DNA of 64,000 nucleotides from Chelativorans xinjiangensis (GCF_009812055.1 NZ_WQNH01000002.1:124001-188000), one strand, 5' to 3'. Numbered from the stretch's first letter, positions 16,804-26,457 are shown. The notes: generated by a model not told the origin, from the letters alone. Numbers and translations: made by a program.

Positions 16804-17733
16804 TTAACGCTCCGTCTCGGAGCTCTCCTCGCGATGCAGTATGGAGGCCACCACCGAGGCGCCGATAATGAGCGCGGTCACGCCGAGCGCCACCATCGAG
16901 GGGATCTCGATATATTGGGCAAACAGCATCTTCAGGCCGATGAAGACGAGAACCAGCGACAGCCCGGTCTTCAGGTGGCGGAACGTGCGCAGCATACCCG
17001 ACAGCACGAAGAACAGCGCGCGCAGGCCGAGGATGGCGAAGACATTGGAGGAAAAGACGATAAAGGCATCGTTTGAAACCGCCAGTACCGCCGGAATGGA
17101 GTCCACGGCAAAGACCAGGTCGGTGATCTCGACCGTCACCAGCACGACAAAGAGCGGCGTCATGTAGAGAAGGCCGTTACGGCGGGTGAGGAACCTCGCC
17201 CCGTCATATTCCGGCGTGACGCGGCCGGTGCGCATGAGCAACTTGACGGCGAAGCTTTCGCCGGGGTCGACCATGTCGTCGCCGCTCGTCATCATCTTGA
17301 AGCCGGAGAAGATGAGGAGCCCGCCCAGCGCCATGGCCACCACGTGGAACTGGTCCACCAGCTTCACGCCCGGCACGATGAGCGACAGCCGCATGACGAT
17401 GGCGCCGACGATGCCGTAGAACAGCACCCGGTACTGGGCTTCCGCCGGCACCTTGAAATAGGTGAAGATGAGCGCGATGACGAAGATGTTGTCGAGGGAG
17501 AGCGCCTGCTCGATCAGATAGCCGGTAAGGAACTCGGCTCCCCGGTCCGCGCCGGCAAAGGCGAACACCCCGCCGGCGAACAGCATCGCCAGTCCCACAT
17601 AGGCGCCCACCGTACGGCACGCCCCGGACGTCGAGATGACGTGATCCCGGCGGTGAAGAACGAAAAGGTCGACAAAGAGAATAATGGCGACAAACGCCAG
17701 GAAGCCGGGCCACAGCCAATCATGCAATGTCAT
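16804..17733 (-). CDS. TerC family integral membrane protein
   Basis: This polytopic inner-membrane protein of 309 residues is related to Alx/TerC, several members of which export manganese. Hydrophobic segments run nearly throughout, with family motifs EQALSLDNIFVIALIFTYF and VEITDLVFAVDSIPAV, whose acidic residues lie within membrane helices and are thought to bind metal. A charged loop around residues 180-205 separates the halves. I looked for a yybP-ykoY manganese riboswitch in the 240 bases upstream and could not identify one. Substrate is inferred from family only. Confidence 0.88.
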   Translation of the reverse strand: MTLHDWLWPGFLAFVAIILFVDLFVLHRRDHVISTSGACRTVGAYVGLAMLFAGGVFAFAGADRGAEFLTGYLIEQALSLDNIFVIALIFTYFKVPAEAQYRVLFYGIVGAIVMRLSLIVPGVKLVDQFHVVAMALGGLLIFSGFKMMTSGDDMVDPGESFAVKLLMRTGRVTPEYDGARFLTRRNGLLYMTPLFVVLVTVEITDLVFAVDSIPAVLAVSNDAFIVFSSNVFAILGLRALFFVLSGMLRTFRHLKTGLSLVLVFIGLKMLFAQYIEIPSMVALGVTALIIGASVVASILHREESSETER

Positions 17734-17918
17734 TTGTTAGGTTGAAGGTTGCGCCGCGTGAGCGCGTTGTCGATCGGTCCGACATCACAGGCAACGCCTT
17801 GCCTGCCAGAGGGGCCCGGCCCGGGTGACATACCCCATCTATCTGCGGTAGTTTGGCTTCGGTTTCAAGCCCTTCGGCGCAGTTTGCCGCAACTTCCGGC
17901 CGCTCGCCGTACAAGAAA

Positions 17919-17940
17919 GACCCGGCACGAAGGCCGGGTC
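17919..17940 (-). terminator. Rho-independent terminator after the FadL-type gene
   Basis: The stem GACCCGGC / GCCGGGTC has a six-base loop, followed on the minus strand by TTTCTTGT. It lies 31 bases after the stop at 17972 and separates this gene from terC. Confidence 0.8.
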
Positions 17941-17971
17941 GAGATACAGATCGAACGGATCTGCCGCGGTA

Positions 17972-19126
17972 TTACCATTTCACCTTGTAGGAGGCCGAGA
18001 GGATGCCGGCCCAGCCGTTATCCACGGCAGCGCCAAAATCCGGCGCGCCAGCGCCGGTGATCTCGGCCGAGGTCAAATAGACCAAGGCCCCGCCGAGCCG
18101 CAATTCCCCGCCCAAATCATCCTTGAGGCTGACGCCCGAGGCTAGCATCCACTTTTCGCTGCGGTAATCGTAGCCAGTCGAGACACCCTGGTCCCATTGC
18201 AGGCTGACTACACCGGAAACGCGCTCGTTGAACGCATGGCCCACACCGCCGGTGATCGTCCAGCCGTCTTTCCAGTGGTAGAGATTGGCACTGTCTACCG
18301 GCCCAGCGGAGACGATCAACTGTTCGTTCACCGACCAGTCGGTCCATTTCACCGATCCAAAGGCCAGCCACCCAGGGGCGATGCCCGTCTGCAACTTGAA
18401 CTCCACACTCTGCGGTAACTCACCGGAACCCGTTGCCGGAAGTATGCCGCCGGGGGCACCGAGCGCTTCGAATAGCGGGCTCGTCGCAAAGCCCGAGGCG
18501 TCATGGCTTGTTGCCGAGCGGTACATGACCTGAGCGCGGAGGGCGATATCTGGAATTTCATAGCCCAAGCCGGCGCGCCATCCATAAGCATTGCTGGTCA
18601 GTTCCATCGCGAGCGGCGCCCCCGAGAACGGAGGTACTATCGGATTGGACGCTAAATCGTAGCTGAAACGCTCGATAAAACCGCCGCCCAGGACTGACAG
18701 ACGGCCCCGTCCCATCTCGACGAAAGCAGCACAGGTCCCGCCGAACTCAGCCACCGTGAAGGTTTCCTCCACCGTACCCTTCGGGCCGTATGGCGCCGAA
18801 TAGCTTGAAGCCGCACCGTACGGCGTCGTGAATGTCCCCGCGCAAGAGAGGTTGTCGGTGATCTTGAACTTTACCGCGGCTGAGGGGATCATGTAGGTGT
18901 CGAGGTAGTCGCTCCCTACAACACTTGTGCCGGGGGCCTGCATAACCGGATCGGCCGTGAATTCGTGTCCCGGCATCACAATCGTCGCGCCGGCCCGGAA
19001 ATTGAAATTCCCGTCCTCGTAGAGGATATCCGTGTCCGCCGTGCCGCGGGAAAAACCGCCCGCCTGGGCACTCGCGGCCATGAGGACGACACCCATAGCC
19101 GAATATCCAAAAAGACTGAAACGCAT
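17972..19126 (-). CDS. OmpP1/FadL-family outer membrane transport protein
   Basis: This is a predicted 14-strand outer-membrane beta-barrel for hydrophobic compounds such as long-chain fatty acids. The 384-residue product has a signal peptide ending ASAQAGGFSRG, with a mature N-terminus typical of FadL (GGFSRGTADTDILY). Alternating-hydrophobicity strands run to a C-terminal aromatic residue (SYKVKW), the BAM signal. The ribosome site GGGAGG precedes ATG 19126. It has its own terminator and a long upstream region, so it is probably monocistronic and separately regulated. The ligand is unknown. Confidence 0.88.
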   Translation of the reverse strand: MRFSLFGYSAMGVVLMAASAQAGGFSRGTADTDILYEDGNFNFRAGATIVMPGHEFTADPVMQAPGTSVVGSDYLDTYMIPSAAVKFKITDNLSCAGTFTTPYGAASSYSAPYGPKGTVEETFTVAEFGGTCAAFVEMGRGRLSVLGGGFIERFSYDLASNPIVPPFSGAPLAMELTSNAYGWRAGLGYEIPDIALRAQVMYRSATSHDASGFATSPLFEALGAPGGILPATGSGELPQSVEFKLQTGIAPGWLAFGSVKWTDWSVNEQLIVSAGPVDSANLYHWKDGWTITGGVGHAFNERVSGVVSLQWDQGVSTGYDYRSEKWMLASGVSLKDDLGGELRLGGALVYLTSAEITGAGAPDFGAAVDNGWAGILSASYKVKW

Positions 19127-19457
19127 TACGAGGACCCTCCCTTACCTTTAAGCGCTCTTGTGAAGGCAGGATAACAAGGCTGTTATCGCAGACAATTAAC
19201 TTCGCGCGTCGCGCAGCGGGAGAAGGCCAGCTCTTACCTGTACGTAAGCCCCATTTTGGCGGATAAGAGATGCTGCGGCGGTGCAAAACGTGGCGAGGTC
19301 ATGCCCATTTTGGCCGCAAATCAGCCGTTTTTCAGCAACAAACGCCGGCCGCGAAAGCCGCTGTTGCAAAAACGTGACATCTCTCCAAAAAGATGAACTA
19401 ACGGAGGAAGAGGCGGCTACGCACTACCTCTTTTGAGCTTTCGGGACCCTCGCGGAG
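19127..19457. other. Intergenic region upstream of the FadL-type gene
   Basis: This stretch of about 330 bases holds the GGGAGG ribosome site of the FadL-type gene near 19136-19144 and presumably its promoter. I see no convincing gene, RNA or repeat; short open frames here are continuations of shadow frames of valS. Confidence 0.5.
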
Positions 19458-19482
19458 GGGCCGGGACGAATCGGCCCGGCCC
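19458..19482 (-). terminator. GC-rich hairpin after valS
   Basis: The stem GGGCCGGG / CCCGGCCC with a nine-base loop begins 12 bases past the valS stop. It has no T-run, so it may be a weak or Rho-assisted terminator. Confidence 0.5.
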
Positions 19483-19494
19483 GCGGGCGGGCGC

Positions 19495-22278
19495 TCAGCC
19501 CGCCTCGCGCACGCGCGCCAGGGCGGCGTCCAGCCGCGCCCTGGCCTCGCCAAACTCGGCCAGCTTCTCACGCTCGGCGGCGACGATCTCCTCCGGCGCA
19601 TTGGCGACGAACTTGTCATTGCCGAGCTTCTTTTCCAGGCGCTGGACCTCGCCCGCCATCTTGGCGATTTCCTTCTCCAGCCGCGCAACCTCGGCCGTAA
19701 GGTCGATGAGGTCGCCGAGCGGCAGGCAGAAAGTCGCCTCGCCCAGCAGGATCTGTGCCGAACCCTTCGGCGCTTCTCCGGCAAAGCCCACCTCGCCGAC
19801 GCGCGCCAGCCGCCGGATGGCCGGATCGTGGCGGGCAAGACGCGCCCGCGTCGTCTCGTCGGCACCGACGGCGATCAGCGGCGCCACGGATGCAGGCGGC
19901 ACGTTCATCTCGGCGCGCACGGAACGGATGCCGGAGACGAGCTCGACCAGCCAGTTGATGTCGGCTGCCGCCTCGTCGTCCTCGAAATCCGGCTGCGGCC
20001 AGCGCGTCAGGGCCAGGAGGTCGTCACGGCCGCCCTCGCCCGCCGTCAGCGCCCACAATTCCTCCGTCATGAACGGCATCATGGGGTGGAGAAGCTTGTA
20101 GATATCGTCCAGCACATAGGCGGCGCAAGCCCGCGCCTCGGCCTTGGCCGCCTCGTCCTTCCCGGAAAAGACGGGCTTCAGCAGTTCCAGATACCAATCG
20201 CAGAACAGGCTCCAGACGAAACGGTAGGCCGCCCCCGCCGCCTCGTTGAAGCGGTAGGAGGTGATGCCCTCGGTAACCGCCGCGGCAGCCTTCGTCAGCT
20301 CCGTCAATATCCAGCGATTGATCGCCAGCTTGGCGTTCTCCGGCCGGAATGCGGCATCGCCCGCAACGCCGTTCATTTGCGCGAAGCGCGTGGCGTTCCA
20401 CAGCTTGGTGCCGAAGTTGCGGTAGCCCGCCACCCGCGCCGGGTCGAGCTTCACGTCGCGCCCCTGGGCGGCCATGATGGCCAGCGTGAAGCGCAGCGCG
20501 TCGGCGCCGTACTCATCGATCAGTTCCAGCGGGTCGATGACGTTGCCCTTCGACTTCGACATCTTGGCGCCGTGCTTGTCGCGCACCAGCGCATGGACAT
20601 AGACCGTGTGGAACGGCTCCTCGTCCATGAAATGCAGGCTCATCATCATCATGCGGGCGACCCAGAAGAAGATGATGTCGAACCCGGTAACGAGAACGGA
20701 GGTCGGATAATAGGTCTTGAGCGCCGGCGTCTTGTCCGGCCAGCCGAGCGTCGAGAAAGGCCACAAGGCAGACGAGAACCAGGTATCCAGCACGTCCTCG
20801 TCGCGGGTCAGGATGTCGCCGGGTGCGAAATTCTCGAGCTTCTCCTCCACCCAGGCCTTCCACGGACCTTCAAGGGCGATGTAGTGCTGGATCGCCGCTT
20901 CCAGGGCCGTCTCTTCATCCCTCTCGACGAAGACCTGCCCGTCAGGGCCGTACCAGGCCGGGATCCGGTGTCCCCACCAGAGCTGGCGCGAGATGCACCA
21001 GGGCTGGATGTTCTCCATCCACTCGAAGTAGGTTTTCTCCCAGTTCTTCGGCACGAAGGCGGTGCGTCCGGCGCGCACCGATTCGATCGCCGGCTTGGCG
21101 AGCGTCTTGGCGTCGACGTACCACTGGTCGGTGAGAAATGGCTCGATGATCGTCGATTTCGACTTTTCGTCGTGCGGCACCATGTGGACGTGGTCTTCGA
21201 TCTTGCCGACCAGCCCGCCCTCTTCCATGATCCTGACGATCAGCTTGCGCGCCTCGAACCGGTCGAGCCCGTGCAACTGCTGCCACACGCCGCGCTGCAT
21301 CTCGTTCGGCTCGAGGCCTTCGAGGAAATCCTCGTTCTCCAGGATATCGATGGCCGCTTCGGCGGTCATGACATTGATCGCGCGCAGGCGGTGCCGCTTG
21401 CCGACCTCGAAGTCGTTGAAGTCGTGCGCCGGCGTGATCTTCACCGCACCGCTGCCCTTTTCCGGGTCGGAATATTCGTCGGCGACGATGGGTATCCTCC
21501 GCCCGACGATGGGCAGGATGACGTTCTTGCCGACCAGGTGCTTGTAGCGCTCGTCGTCCGGGTTCACCGCGACGGCGGTGTCGCCCAGCATTGTCTCGGG
21601 CCGCGTCGTGGCGACGGTGAGATAGGTTCTCTGGTCCTCGGGGTCGAAGGCCATGCCTTCGATCGGATAGCGGAAATGCCAGAGATGGCCGTTGACCTCG
21701 ACCTGCTCCACCTCCAGATCGGAGATCGCCGTGAGGAGCTTCGGGTCCCAGTTGACCAGCCGCTTGTCGCGGTAGATGAGCCCCTGCTTGTAAAGCGTGA
21801 TGAAGACTTCGAGAACGGCCTTCGAAAGCCCCTCGTCCATGGTGAAGCGCTCACGGTCCCAGTCGCAGGAGGCGCCGAGGCGCTTCAACTGGTTCATGAT
21901 GGCGCCGCCCGACTCCTCCTTCCACTCCCAGACCTTCTCGATGAACTTCTCGCGGCCGAGCTTGCGCCGGTTCATCTGGCGCTCCATCAGCTGCCGCTCG
22001 ACCACCATCTGCGTGGCGATCCCGGCATGATCCATGCCCGGCTGCCATAGGACGTTCTTGCCGCGCATGCGCTCGAAGCGCACCATGATGTCCTGCAGCG
22101 TGTTGTTGAGCGCGTGGCCGATGTGCAGCGAGCCGGTCACATTGGGCGGCGGAATGACGATGGTGAAGGTTTCGGCGCCGGGTTCGGCCCCGGCGCCGGC
22201 GGAGAAGGCGCCCGCCTCTTCCCAGCGTTCGGCGATTTTCGTCTCGACGCCCGCGGCGTCATAGGTCTTTTCAAGCAT
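19495..22278 (-). CDS. valS: Valyl-tRNA synthetase
   Basis: This class I synthetase charges tRNA-Val. The 927-residue product has HIGH in [22 protein letters not shown] in [14 protein letters not shown], the editing domain with [20 protein letters not shown], an anticodon-binding domain and the C-terminal coiled coil ([18 protein letters not shown]) specific to ValRS. Length is normal. It lies downstream of popZ in the same direction. Confidence 0.97.
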   Translation of the reverse strand: MLEKTYDAAGVETKIAERWEEAGAFSAGAGAEPGAETFTIVIPPPNVTGSLHIGHALNNTLQDIMVRFERMRGKNVLWQPGMDHAGIATQMVVERQLMERQMNRRKLGREKFIEKVWEWKEESGGAIMNQLKRLGASCDWDRERFTMDEGLSKAVLEVFITLYKQGLIYRDKRLVNWDPKLLTAISDLEVEQVEVNGHLWHFRYPIEGMAFDPEDQRTYLTVATTRPETMLGDTAVAVNPDDERYKHLVGKNVILPIVGRRIPIVADEYSDPEKGSGAVKITPAHDFNDFEVGKRHRLRAINVMTAEAAIDILENEDFLEGLEPNEMQRGVWQQLHGLDRFEARKLIVRIMEEGGLVGKIEDHVHMVPHDEKSKSTIIEPFLTDQWYVDAKTLAKPAIESVRAGRTAFVPKNWEKTYFEWMENIQPWCISRQLWWGHRIPAWYGPDGQVFVERDEETALEAAIQHYIALEGPWKAWVEEKLENFAPGDILTRDEDVLDTWFSSALWPFSTLGWPDKTPALKTYYPTSVLVTGFDIIFFWVARMMMMSLHFMDEEPFHTVYVHALVRDKHGAKMSKSKGNVIDPLELIDEYGADALRFTLAIMAAQGRDVKLDPARVAGYRNFGTKLWNATRFAQMNGVAGDAAFRPENAKLAINRWILTELTKAAAAVTEGITSYRFNEAAGAAYRFVWSLFCDWYLELLKPVFSGKDEAAKAEARACAAYVLDDIYKLLHPMMPFMTEELWALTAGEGGRDDLLALTRWPQPDFEDDEAAADINWLVELVSGIRSVRAEMNVPPASVAPLIAVGADETTRARLARHDPAIRRLARVGEVGFAGEAPKGSAQILLGEATFCLPLGDLIDLTAEVARLEKEIAKMAGEVQRLEKKLGNDKFVANAPEEIVAAEREKLAEFGEARARLDAALARVREAG

Positions 22279-22428
22279 GAGGGATGTCCGCGCTTGCCGG
22301 CGTATTTATCGGTGCCCGGTGTAAAGCCGAAGGGTCCGAGCAAGTCAACCGCCACTGGCGCGGGACAGGCGGAAGGCTAGCGCATCGGCTCGAAAACCGG
22401 AGCCCGGGATGACGAAGGATGACCCGCC

Positions 22429-23055
22429 CTACGTCCCGCGGGCCACGCGCTCGATCTCTTCGCGCACCAGTCTTTCCACCAGTTGCGGCAGATTGTTGTC
22501 GAGCCATTCCTGCAGCATCGGCCGCAGCATTTCTTCGGCGGCCTCGCCAAGGCTCTTGCGGCGGCTTGCCTCGAAGGCCTCGCTGAGCTCCTCGAAGGCG
22601 GCCGCGACCTTGCGGCCGGACACTTCCGATAGAATGGCCGGGCGGCTGTCTCCGGAAGGCCGGGGGGCAGGCGTCGCCGCTTGCGGCGCAGGCTCGCCCA
22701 TCGGCGACTGCGACGACCCGGACGTATCGAGCGGACGTGGCGCGGCGGCCTTCGGTTCCTCGCCGCCGGTCTCGTCCGCCGGGGCGGCATCTGGCTGCCG
22801 GCTTTCCGGCTGGAGCCATTCGAAAGCCCGGCCGGTCTCGTTCTTCGCTTCCGGGGCCTTCTTTTCCGCAACCGGTTCCGGCTGCGGCGTGGCGGCCGGC
22901 TTCAATTCATCGCGGAAGGCTTCGACCTCGCCGGCGCCGTCCGCCTCGGATTTGACGTCCTTATGTCCGGATTCGCCATCCTCGATGATGCGCCGGATCG
23001 AAGCGAGTATCTCCTCCATCGAGGGTTCGCGCTGCGCGCTGCCTGCCTGTGCCAT
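22429..23055 (-). CDS. popZ: PopZ-type polar organizing protein (DUF2497)
   Basis: In Caulobacter and Agrobacterium, PopZ forms a polar matrix that anchors the chromosome origin through ParB and recruits polarity factors. The ends are diagnostic: N-terminal PSMEEILASIRRIIEDGE and C-terminal EMLRPMLQEWLDNNLPQL with LVERLVREEIERVARG, the oligomerisation helices. The middle is a low-complexity acidic, Pro/Ala-rich linker. I chose ATG 23055 (MAQAGSAQREPSME), the usual family start as I recall it; an ATG at 23094 is possible. It lies between tolC and valS, as in other rhizobia. Confidence 0.9.
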   Translation of the reverse strand: MAQAGSAQREPSMEEILASIRRIIEDGESGHKDVKSEADGAGEVEAFRDELKPAATPQPEPVAEKKAPEAKNETGRAFEWLQPESRQPDAAPADETGGEEPKAAAPRPLDTSGSSQSPMGEPAPQAATPAPRPSGDSRPAILSEVSGRKVAAAFEELSEAFEASRRKSLGEAAEEMLRPMLQEWLDNNLPQLVERLVREEIERVARGT

Positions 23056-23228
23056 TGCCGATAATTCCGCCACTTTGTCTGCCCCGCCGATCATCCGACC
23101 GCTGTGTCGCGGACAGAACGTCCTTGCGAATCACCACACAAGGGTAACGAAGGCTTGCGCGGGTGAGAATCCCTCAACGCGGATTTACGGTTCTTTCACA
23201 CAGAAGTTGCCGGGACTGCCCGACCGCA

Positions 23229-24593
23229 TCACCGCCCGTCCGGCGTACGCAGGCCGAACCACTTGTCCTTGACCGCGTTGTAATGCTCTTCCGGCCGATA
23301 AGTGGCAACCTGAAGGCCAAGCTGGCTCGGCGAAAGCTGCCCCATGGCCGAGACGATGGCATAGCTGGCCACCACCACGTTCCGCTGGGCCTCCAAGAGA
23401 TCGATCTGCGCGTCGATGACATCGGCCTGAGCATCCAGCACATCGAGCGTGGTACGCTGTCCTACGTCGCGCTCCTCTATGACGCCGTTGAGGGCAAGCT
23501 GCGCGGCATTGACCAGTTCCCGGTTGGCCGACACGCTCTCGACCGCCGCACGGTACTGGGTCCAGGCCGATGTGATGGCCTGGCGCACGGTGTCACGGGT
23601 CACATCGACGTTGATGCGCGCCTGGCCGAGCGATTCCTTCGACTGGCGGACCCGCGCTGAGTTCTCACCACCCTGGTAGATGGGCACCGTCAGGCTGAGG
23701 CCGATGGAGGCGGAATTGGTGGTTCCGTCCTGAATGCGCGTGGGGCTCGAGTCGGAGTAGCTCGTCCCCACGTTGCCGGTCGCCGACAATTGCGGCAGAA
23801 GGGCACCTTCCGTCGCCTTCACGGAGAAAGCCGCCGCGTCCACCTGATGCTGCCTCGCGATGACGGCCGGATGCTGCGCGAGCGCCAACCCCACCGCCTG
23901 TTCCAGGCTCGACGGCAGAAGCCTCGTCAGCGGGCTCGGGGTCTTCAGCGTGCCGGGCTCCTCGCCCACCAGTTCCCGATAGGTCGCCGCACTCGCCGCA
24001 ACTTGGGCGCGCGCCGCCGAAAGTTGCGCCAGGGCGGCCTGCCGGCTTGCCTCGGCCTGGGCCACGTCGGTGCGTGTACCCTCGCCCACCTCGAAACGCG
24101 AGCGCGCCGAGCGCACCTGCTCTTCCAGGAATTCGAGGTTGCGGGCCCTGAACACGGAGATCTGGCGGTCGCGGATGACATCCATGTAAGCGCTCGCCGC
24201 GTCGAACAGGGTGTTCAATTCCTCGTTGCGCAGCGATTCGTTGGCGGCGCGCACCTGAGCTTCCGCCGCACGCACATTGTTGCGCGTCTGAAAGCCGTCG
24301 AAGATCGGTTGCTGCAGGTTGATGCCGAACTCACCGGTGCGGATTTCCGTGCCGCCGGTACTGCTCAGTTGCAAAGAGCCGGTTGCCGAGATACGCGGCC
24401 GCAAACCCGATTTGGCAATCGCCACGTCCTCGTCGGTAACGCGGACGCCGGCGCGTGAGGCGTTGAGACTGGAATTGTTCTGGTAAGCCTTGGCGAGGGC
24501 CCCCTCGATTGTTTCGGCGCTGGCCGGGACGGGAGCGAGAACAAGGGCTGAGACAGCAAGAACAGGGAGCAAGCAACGGCGAAAGAACGGCAC
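23229..24593 (-). CDS. tolC: TolC family outer membrane efflux protein
   Basis: TolC is the trimeric outer-membrane channel shared by RND efflux pumps and type I secretion systems. The product has a signal peptide (PVLAVSALVLAPVPASA, cleavage before ETIEGAL), two homologous halves of long coiled helices, and the repeated family pattern LQQPIFDGFQTRNNVRAAEA and LTVPIYQGGENSARVRQSKE. The GERDVGQRTTLDVLDAQ-type motif (IEERDVGQRTTLDVL) is present. I favour a GTG start at 24593 (GAGG seven to ten bases upstream), giving 454 residues; the open frame extends to 24698. Confidence 0.92.
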   Translation of the reverse strand: MPFFRRCLLPVLAVSALVLAPVPASAETIEGALAKAYQNNSSLNASRAGVRVTDEDVAIAKSGLRPRISATGSLQLSSTGGTEIRTGEFGINLQQPIFDGFQTRNNVRAAEAQVRAANESLRNEELNTLFDAASAYMDVIRDRQISVFRARNLEFLEEQVRSARSRFEVGEGTRTDVAQAEASRQAALAQLSAARAQVAASAATYRELVGEEPGTLKTPSPLTRLLPSSLEQAVGLALAQHPAVIARQHQVDAAAFSVKATEGALLPQLSATGNVGTSYSDSSPTRIQDGTTNSASIGLSLTVPIYQGGENSARVRQSKESLGQARINVDVTRDTVRQAITSAWTQYRAAVESVSANRELVNAAQLALNGVIEERDVGQRTTLDVLDAQADVIDAQIDLLEAQRNVVVASYAIVSAMGQLSPSQLGLQVATYRPEEHYNAVKDKWFGLRTPDGR

Positions 24594-24773
24594 GACCAAC
24601 CTCACATTGTGCTTCGCACAGGCCTCTCGTGCCCGTACGGCTTGTTTTCTGGGCCTTTGCGGCCTGAGCACCCCCCGGGGCACGCGGGCAAACCGCATGA
24701 TTCCGGTTTTACGAGCAAGACGTTACATCATAAGCTCGATCAAATCCGTTGCGCATGCGCAACAGGCCGCCTC

Positions 24774-25451
24774 TCAAAAAACAAATCCTTTCTCCAGCTC
24801 GAAGCCCGGCAGCGGCTTCACCGCGGCATTGAACTCCTCCCGCGATGATAACACCCCGTCCTCCTTGACGAACAGATGCGCCCGCGCCGCATTGCCATGG
24901 CCGACCACCGCGACCAGGCGGCCGCCCTCGCCCAACTGGTCGAGAATCGCCTCAGGCACGGTTTCCACGGCGCCGCCAATGAAGATGACGTCGTAGGGCG
25001 CTTCGCTCGGGTGCCCTTTCTCCAGCGGGCCGGTGACGACCGTAACGTTGACGCAGTCGAGATCGGCGAGGGTGGAGGCGGCGATCTCGGCCAAGGCCGG
25101 ATCGCACTCCAGCGCCACCACGAAGCTCGCGATCCGGGAGATGACGGCGGTCGAGTAGCCGGTCGCGCAACCGACATCGAGAACGAGGTCCGACGGCTTC
25201 ACGCCGGCAAGCTGCACCAGCCGTCCGAACTGCGCCGGCTCCATGAGATAGCGCGCCGGCTGGCCCTCGGTAGCCGCCGAGACTTCCAGATCTTCGTCGA
25301 TATAGGCAAGACTGCGGCGCCGGCTGGGCACGAAGGCCTCGCGGGGAATTTCGCGAACCGCCTCGAGAAGCGGCACGTTGGTCACGTCGCGCGTGCGAAG
25401 CTGGCCCTCGATCATCTTGGCGCGCTGCACGGAAAAATCGGCGTTCATCAC
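24774..25451 (-). CDS. pcm: Protein-L-isoaspartate O-methyltransferase family protein
   Basis: This SAM-dependent enzyme family methylates isoaspartyl residues in aged proteins. The 225-residue product has RDVTNVPLLEAVREIPREAF at the N-terminus and the SAM-binding LVLDVGCATGYSTAVI near residues 85-100. The canonical VL(D/E)IGTGSGY form is modified to DVGCATGY, as in the rhizobial paralogue upstream of tolC, so activity on isoaspartate is not certain. It is the last chromosomal gene before the prophage. Confidence 0.88.
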   Translation of the reverse strand: MMNADFSVQRAKMIEGQLRTRDVTNVPLLEAVREIPREAFVPSRRRSLAYIDEDLEVSAATEGQPARYLMEPAQFGRLVQLAGVKPSDLVLDVGCATGYSTAVISRIASFVVALECDPALAEIAASTLADLDCVNVTVVTGPLEKGHPSEAPYDVIFIGGAVETVPEAILDQLGEGGRLVAVVGHGNAARAHLFVKEDGVLSSREEFNAAVKPLPGFELEKGFVF

Positions 25452-25620
25452 CCTCGTTCCCGTCTCCGGCGCGCCGAGCGCGCTCCCTTTCCCCTCAAAG
25501 GTGCGGGCGCTGCCGCACCGTCAATGTTAAAACTGGAGGCCTCGCCCGGAATGCCGCCCCCGTTGAATGGAAACGCTTTTATGTGGAACGTGAGGCCTTA
25601 TCAAGGGCCATTTCTGATAG

Positions 25621-25648
25621 CCTTGTGTAACGCGTGTTCCGCACAAGG
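25621..25648 (+). promoter_or_regulatory. Leader hairpin before first prophage gene
   Basis: The perfect 7-base stem CCTTGTG / CACAAGG with a 14-base loop ends 17 bases before the ATG at 25666, with GGAGTGGAGAGAG between. It could be an operator or an mRNA leader structure. The rest of 25452-25620 shows no tRNA or obvious direct repeat. Confidence 0.45.
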
Positions 25649-25665
25649 AATAGGAGTGGAGAGAG

Positions 25666-25878
25666 ATGAGCACGATTAGCGAACAGTTGCGTCAAGAGGC
25701 ATCAATACCGGAAAAGGGCTACCCTCTACTGGGCGAAGCCGCCGACACCATCGACGCGCTTGTGGCGGCTTTGGAGGCGGCACGAAAGCAGATTGTCAGT
25801 GATGGCCCGTTTGAACCTGTCATCGAGCAGATCGACGCAGCGCTTGCACTGGCGCGCAAAGGGAGTGGAGAGAGATGA
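25666..25878 (+). CDS. Small phage protein, unknown
   Basis: This 70-residue, mostly helical protein contains EAADTIDALVAALEAARKQI, a pattern common in small phage proteins of unknown role. The ribosome site GGAGTGGAGAG directly precedes ATG 25666. The next gene overlaps its stop by 4 bases and uses an almost identical ribosome site, so the two are co-translated. It is transcribed away from the late genes. Confidence 0.75.
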   Translation: MSTISEQLRQEASIPEKGYPLLGEAADTIDALVAALEAARKQIVSDGPFEPVIEQIDAALALARKGSGER

Positions 25879-26123
25879 GTGAAACACCGGAAGATGGAGT
25901 GGTCGAAGTCGATGTACGGGTACAGCCCATTCTAGACGCACTAATCACAGAGAATGCGCTACTTCGGGAAAGGGTGCAAAACGCAGGAGGCGCATCGGCC
26001 ATCCGCTTCAAGGGCAATCTTATCATCGTTCACCCCGACTTCCCTCCGCACATTTGGGACGGGAAAAAGATGAGCCCGATAGAGCAATGCGCCCCACTGA
26101 ATCAAACATCCCCCTCATCCTAG
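25875..26123 (+). CDS. Small phage protein, unknown
   Basis: An 82-residue product starts in an ATGA overlap with the preceding gene, with GGAGTGGAGAGAG immediately upstream, the same 13 bases as before its neighbour. It has an acidic N-terminus, a helical segment (ILDALITENALLRERV) that could form a coiled coil, and a hydrophobic strand (IRFKGNLIIVHPDF). No family is recognised. Confidence 0.7.
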   Translation: MSETPEDGVVEVDVRVQPILDALITENALLRERVQNAGGASAIRFKGNLIIVHPDFPPHIWDGKKMSPIEQCAPLNQTSPSS

Positions 26124-26176
26124 CCCTAGCCGCGCTCTTTGCGGTCGGGGTGGCGGTGTGGGAGGCTTGGGGTTAG
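26087..26176 (+). CDS. 29-residue single-span membrane microprotein
   Basis: ATG 26087 opens a 29-codon frame (MRPTESNIPLILALAALF and on) that is one hydrophobic helix flanked by a charged N-terminus and ending EAWG. It overlaps the 3' end of the preceding gene in another frame and ends exactly at the convergent stop of the DUF4406 gene (TAG 26174-26176). The ribosome site is weak. The compact packing with both neighbours and the clean hydrophobic helix favour a real gene, but it is not proven. Confidence 0.45.
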   Translation: MRPTESNIPLILALAALFAVGVAVWEAWG

Positions 26177-26457
26177 AGGTAGATTACCTCGTGCCCGAGG
26201 GCTTCGGACAACGCTAGTTCTGCCTTCGCCCCCTTGGAGTTCTCCCAGCCGGGAAGCATGGCAATAGCATCAGCATGAGCGCATATCCACGCTACATCAA
26301 TGGCGAAGCACTCACGAATGCCGGCATTAAGGGGACTGCTTTCTGCGGGGTTGAACACGAAATACCCGGTCGCGCGAAGCTGCTCAGCAGCCGCATTGAA
26401 TGCGGGATAGTTCAGGTCGTCGTGACCTCGCATAGGGCCGCTCAGGTAGACGTTCAT
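26173..26457 (-). CDS. DUF4406 protein, nucleoside deoxyribosyltransferase-like
   Basis: The 94-residue product begins MNVYLSGPMRGHDDLNYPAF, the hallmark YLSGPM(R/T)G of the DUF4406 family, related to nucleoside 2-deoxyribosyltransferases. It continues with DVAWICAHADAIAMLPGWENSKGAKAE-type features, in which the LPGW..S.GA motif forms the nucleotide pocket. It would be a cytoplasmic nucleotide-modifying or -sensing enzyme. I chose ATG 26457 because it overlaps the upstream stop as ATGA and has AGGTGG upstream. Confidence 0.85.
   Translation of the reverse strand: MNVYLSGPMRGHDDLNYPAFNAAAEQLRATGYFVFNPAESSPLNAGIRECFAIDVAWICAHADAIAMLPGWENSKGAKAELALSEALGHEVIYL

Noticed and set aside
17734-17918. 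yybP-ykoY manganese riboswitch before the TerC-family gene
   Set aside because: Expected for this family in some bacteria, but I could not match the conserved core by eye; a covariance search would decide.
19828-22050. 740-codon plus-strand open frame over valS
   Set aside because: Antisense shadow of valS; no motif and no ribosome site.
25452-25660. tRNA as attachment site
   Set aside because: No cloverleaf, T-loop GTTCGA-type sequence or CCA end was found in the gap.
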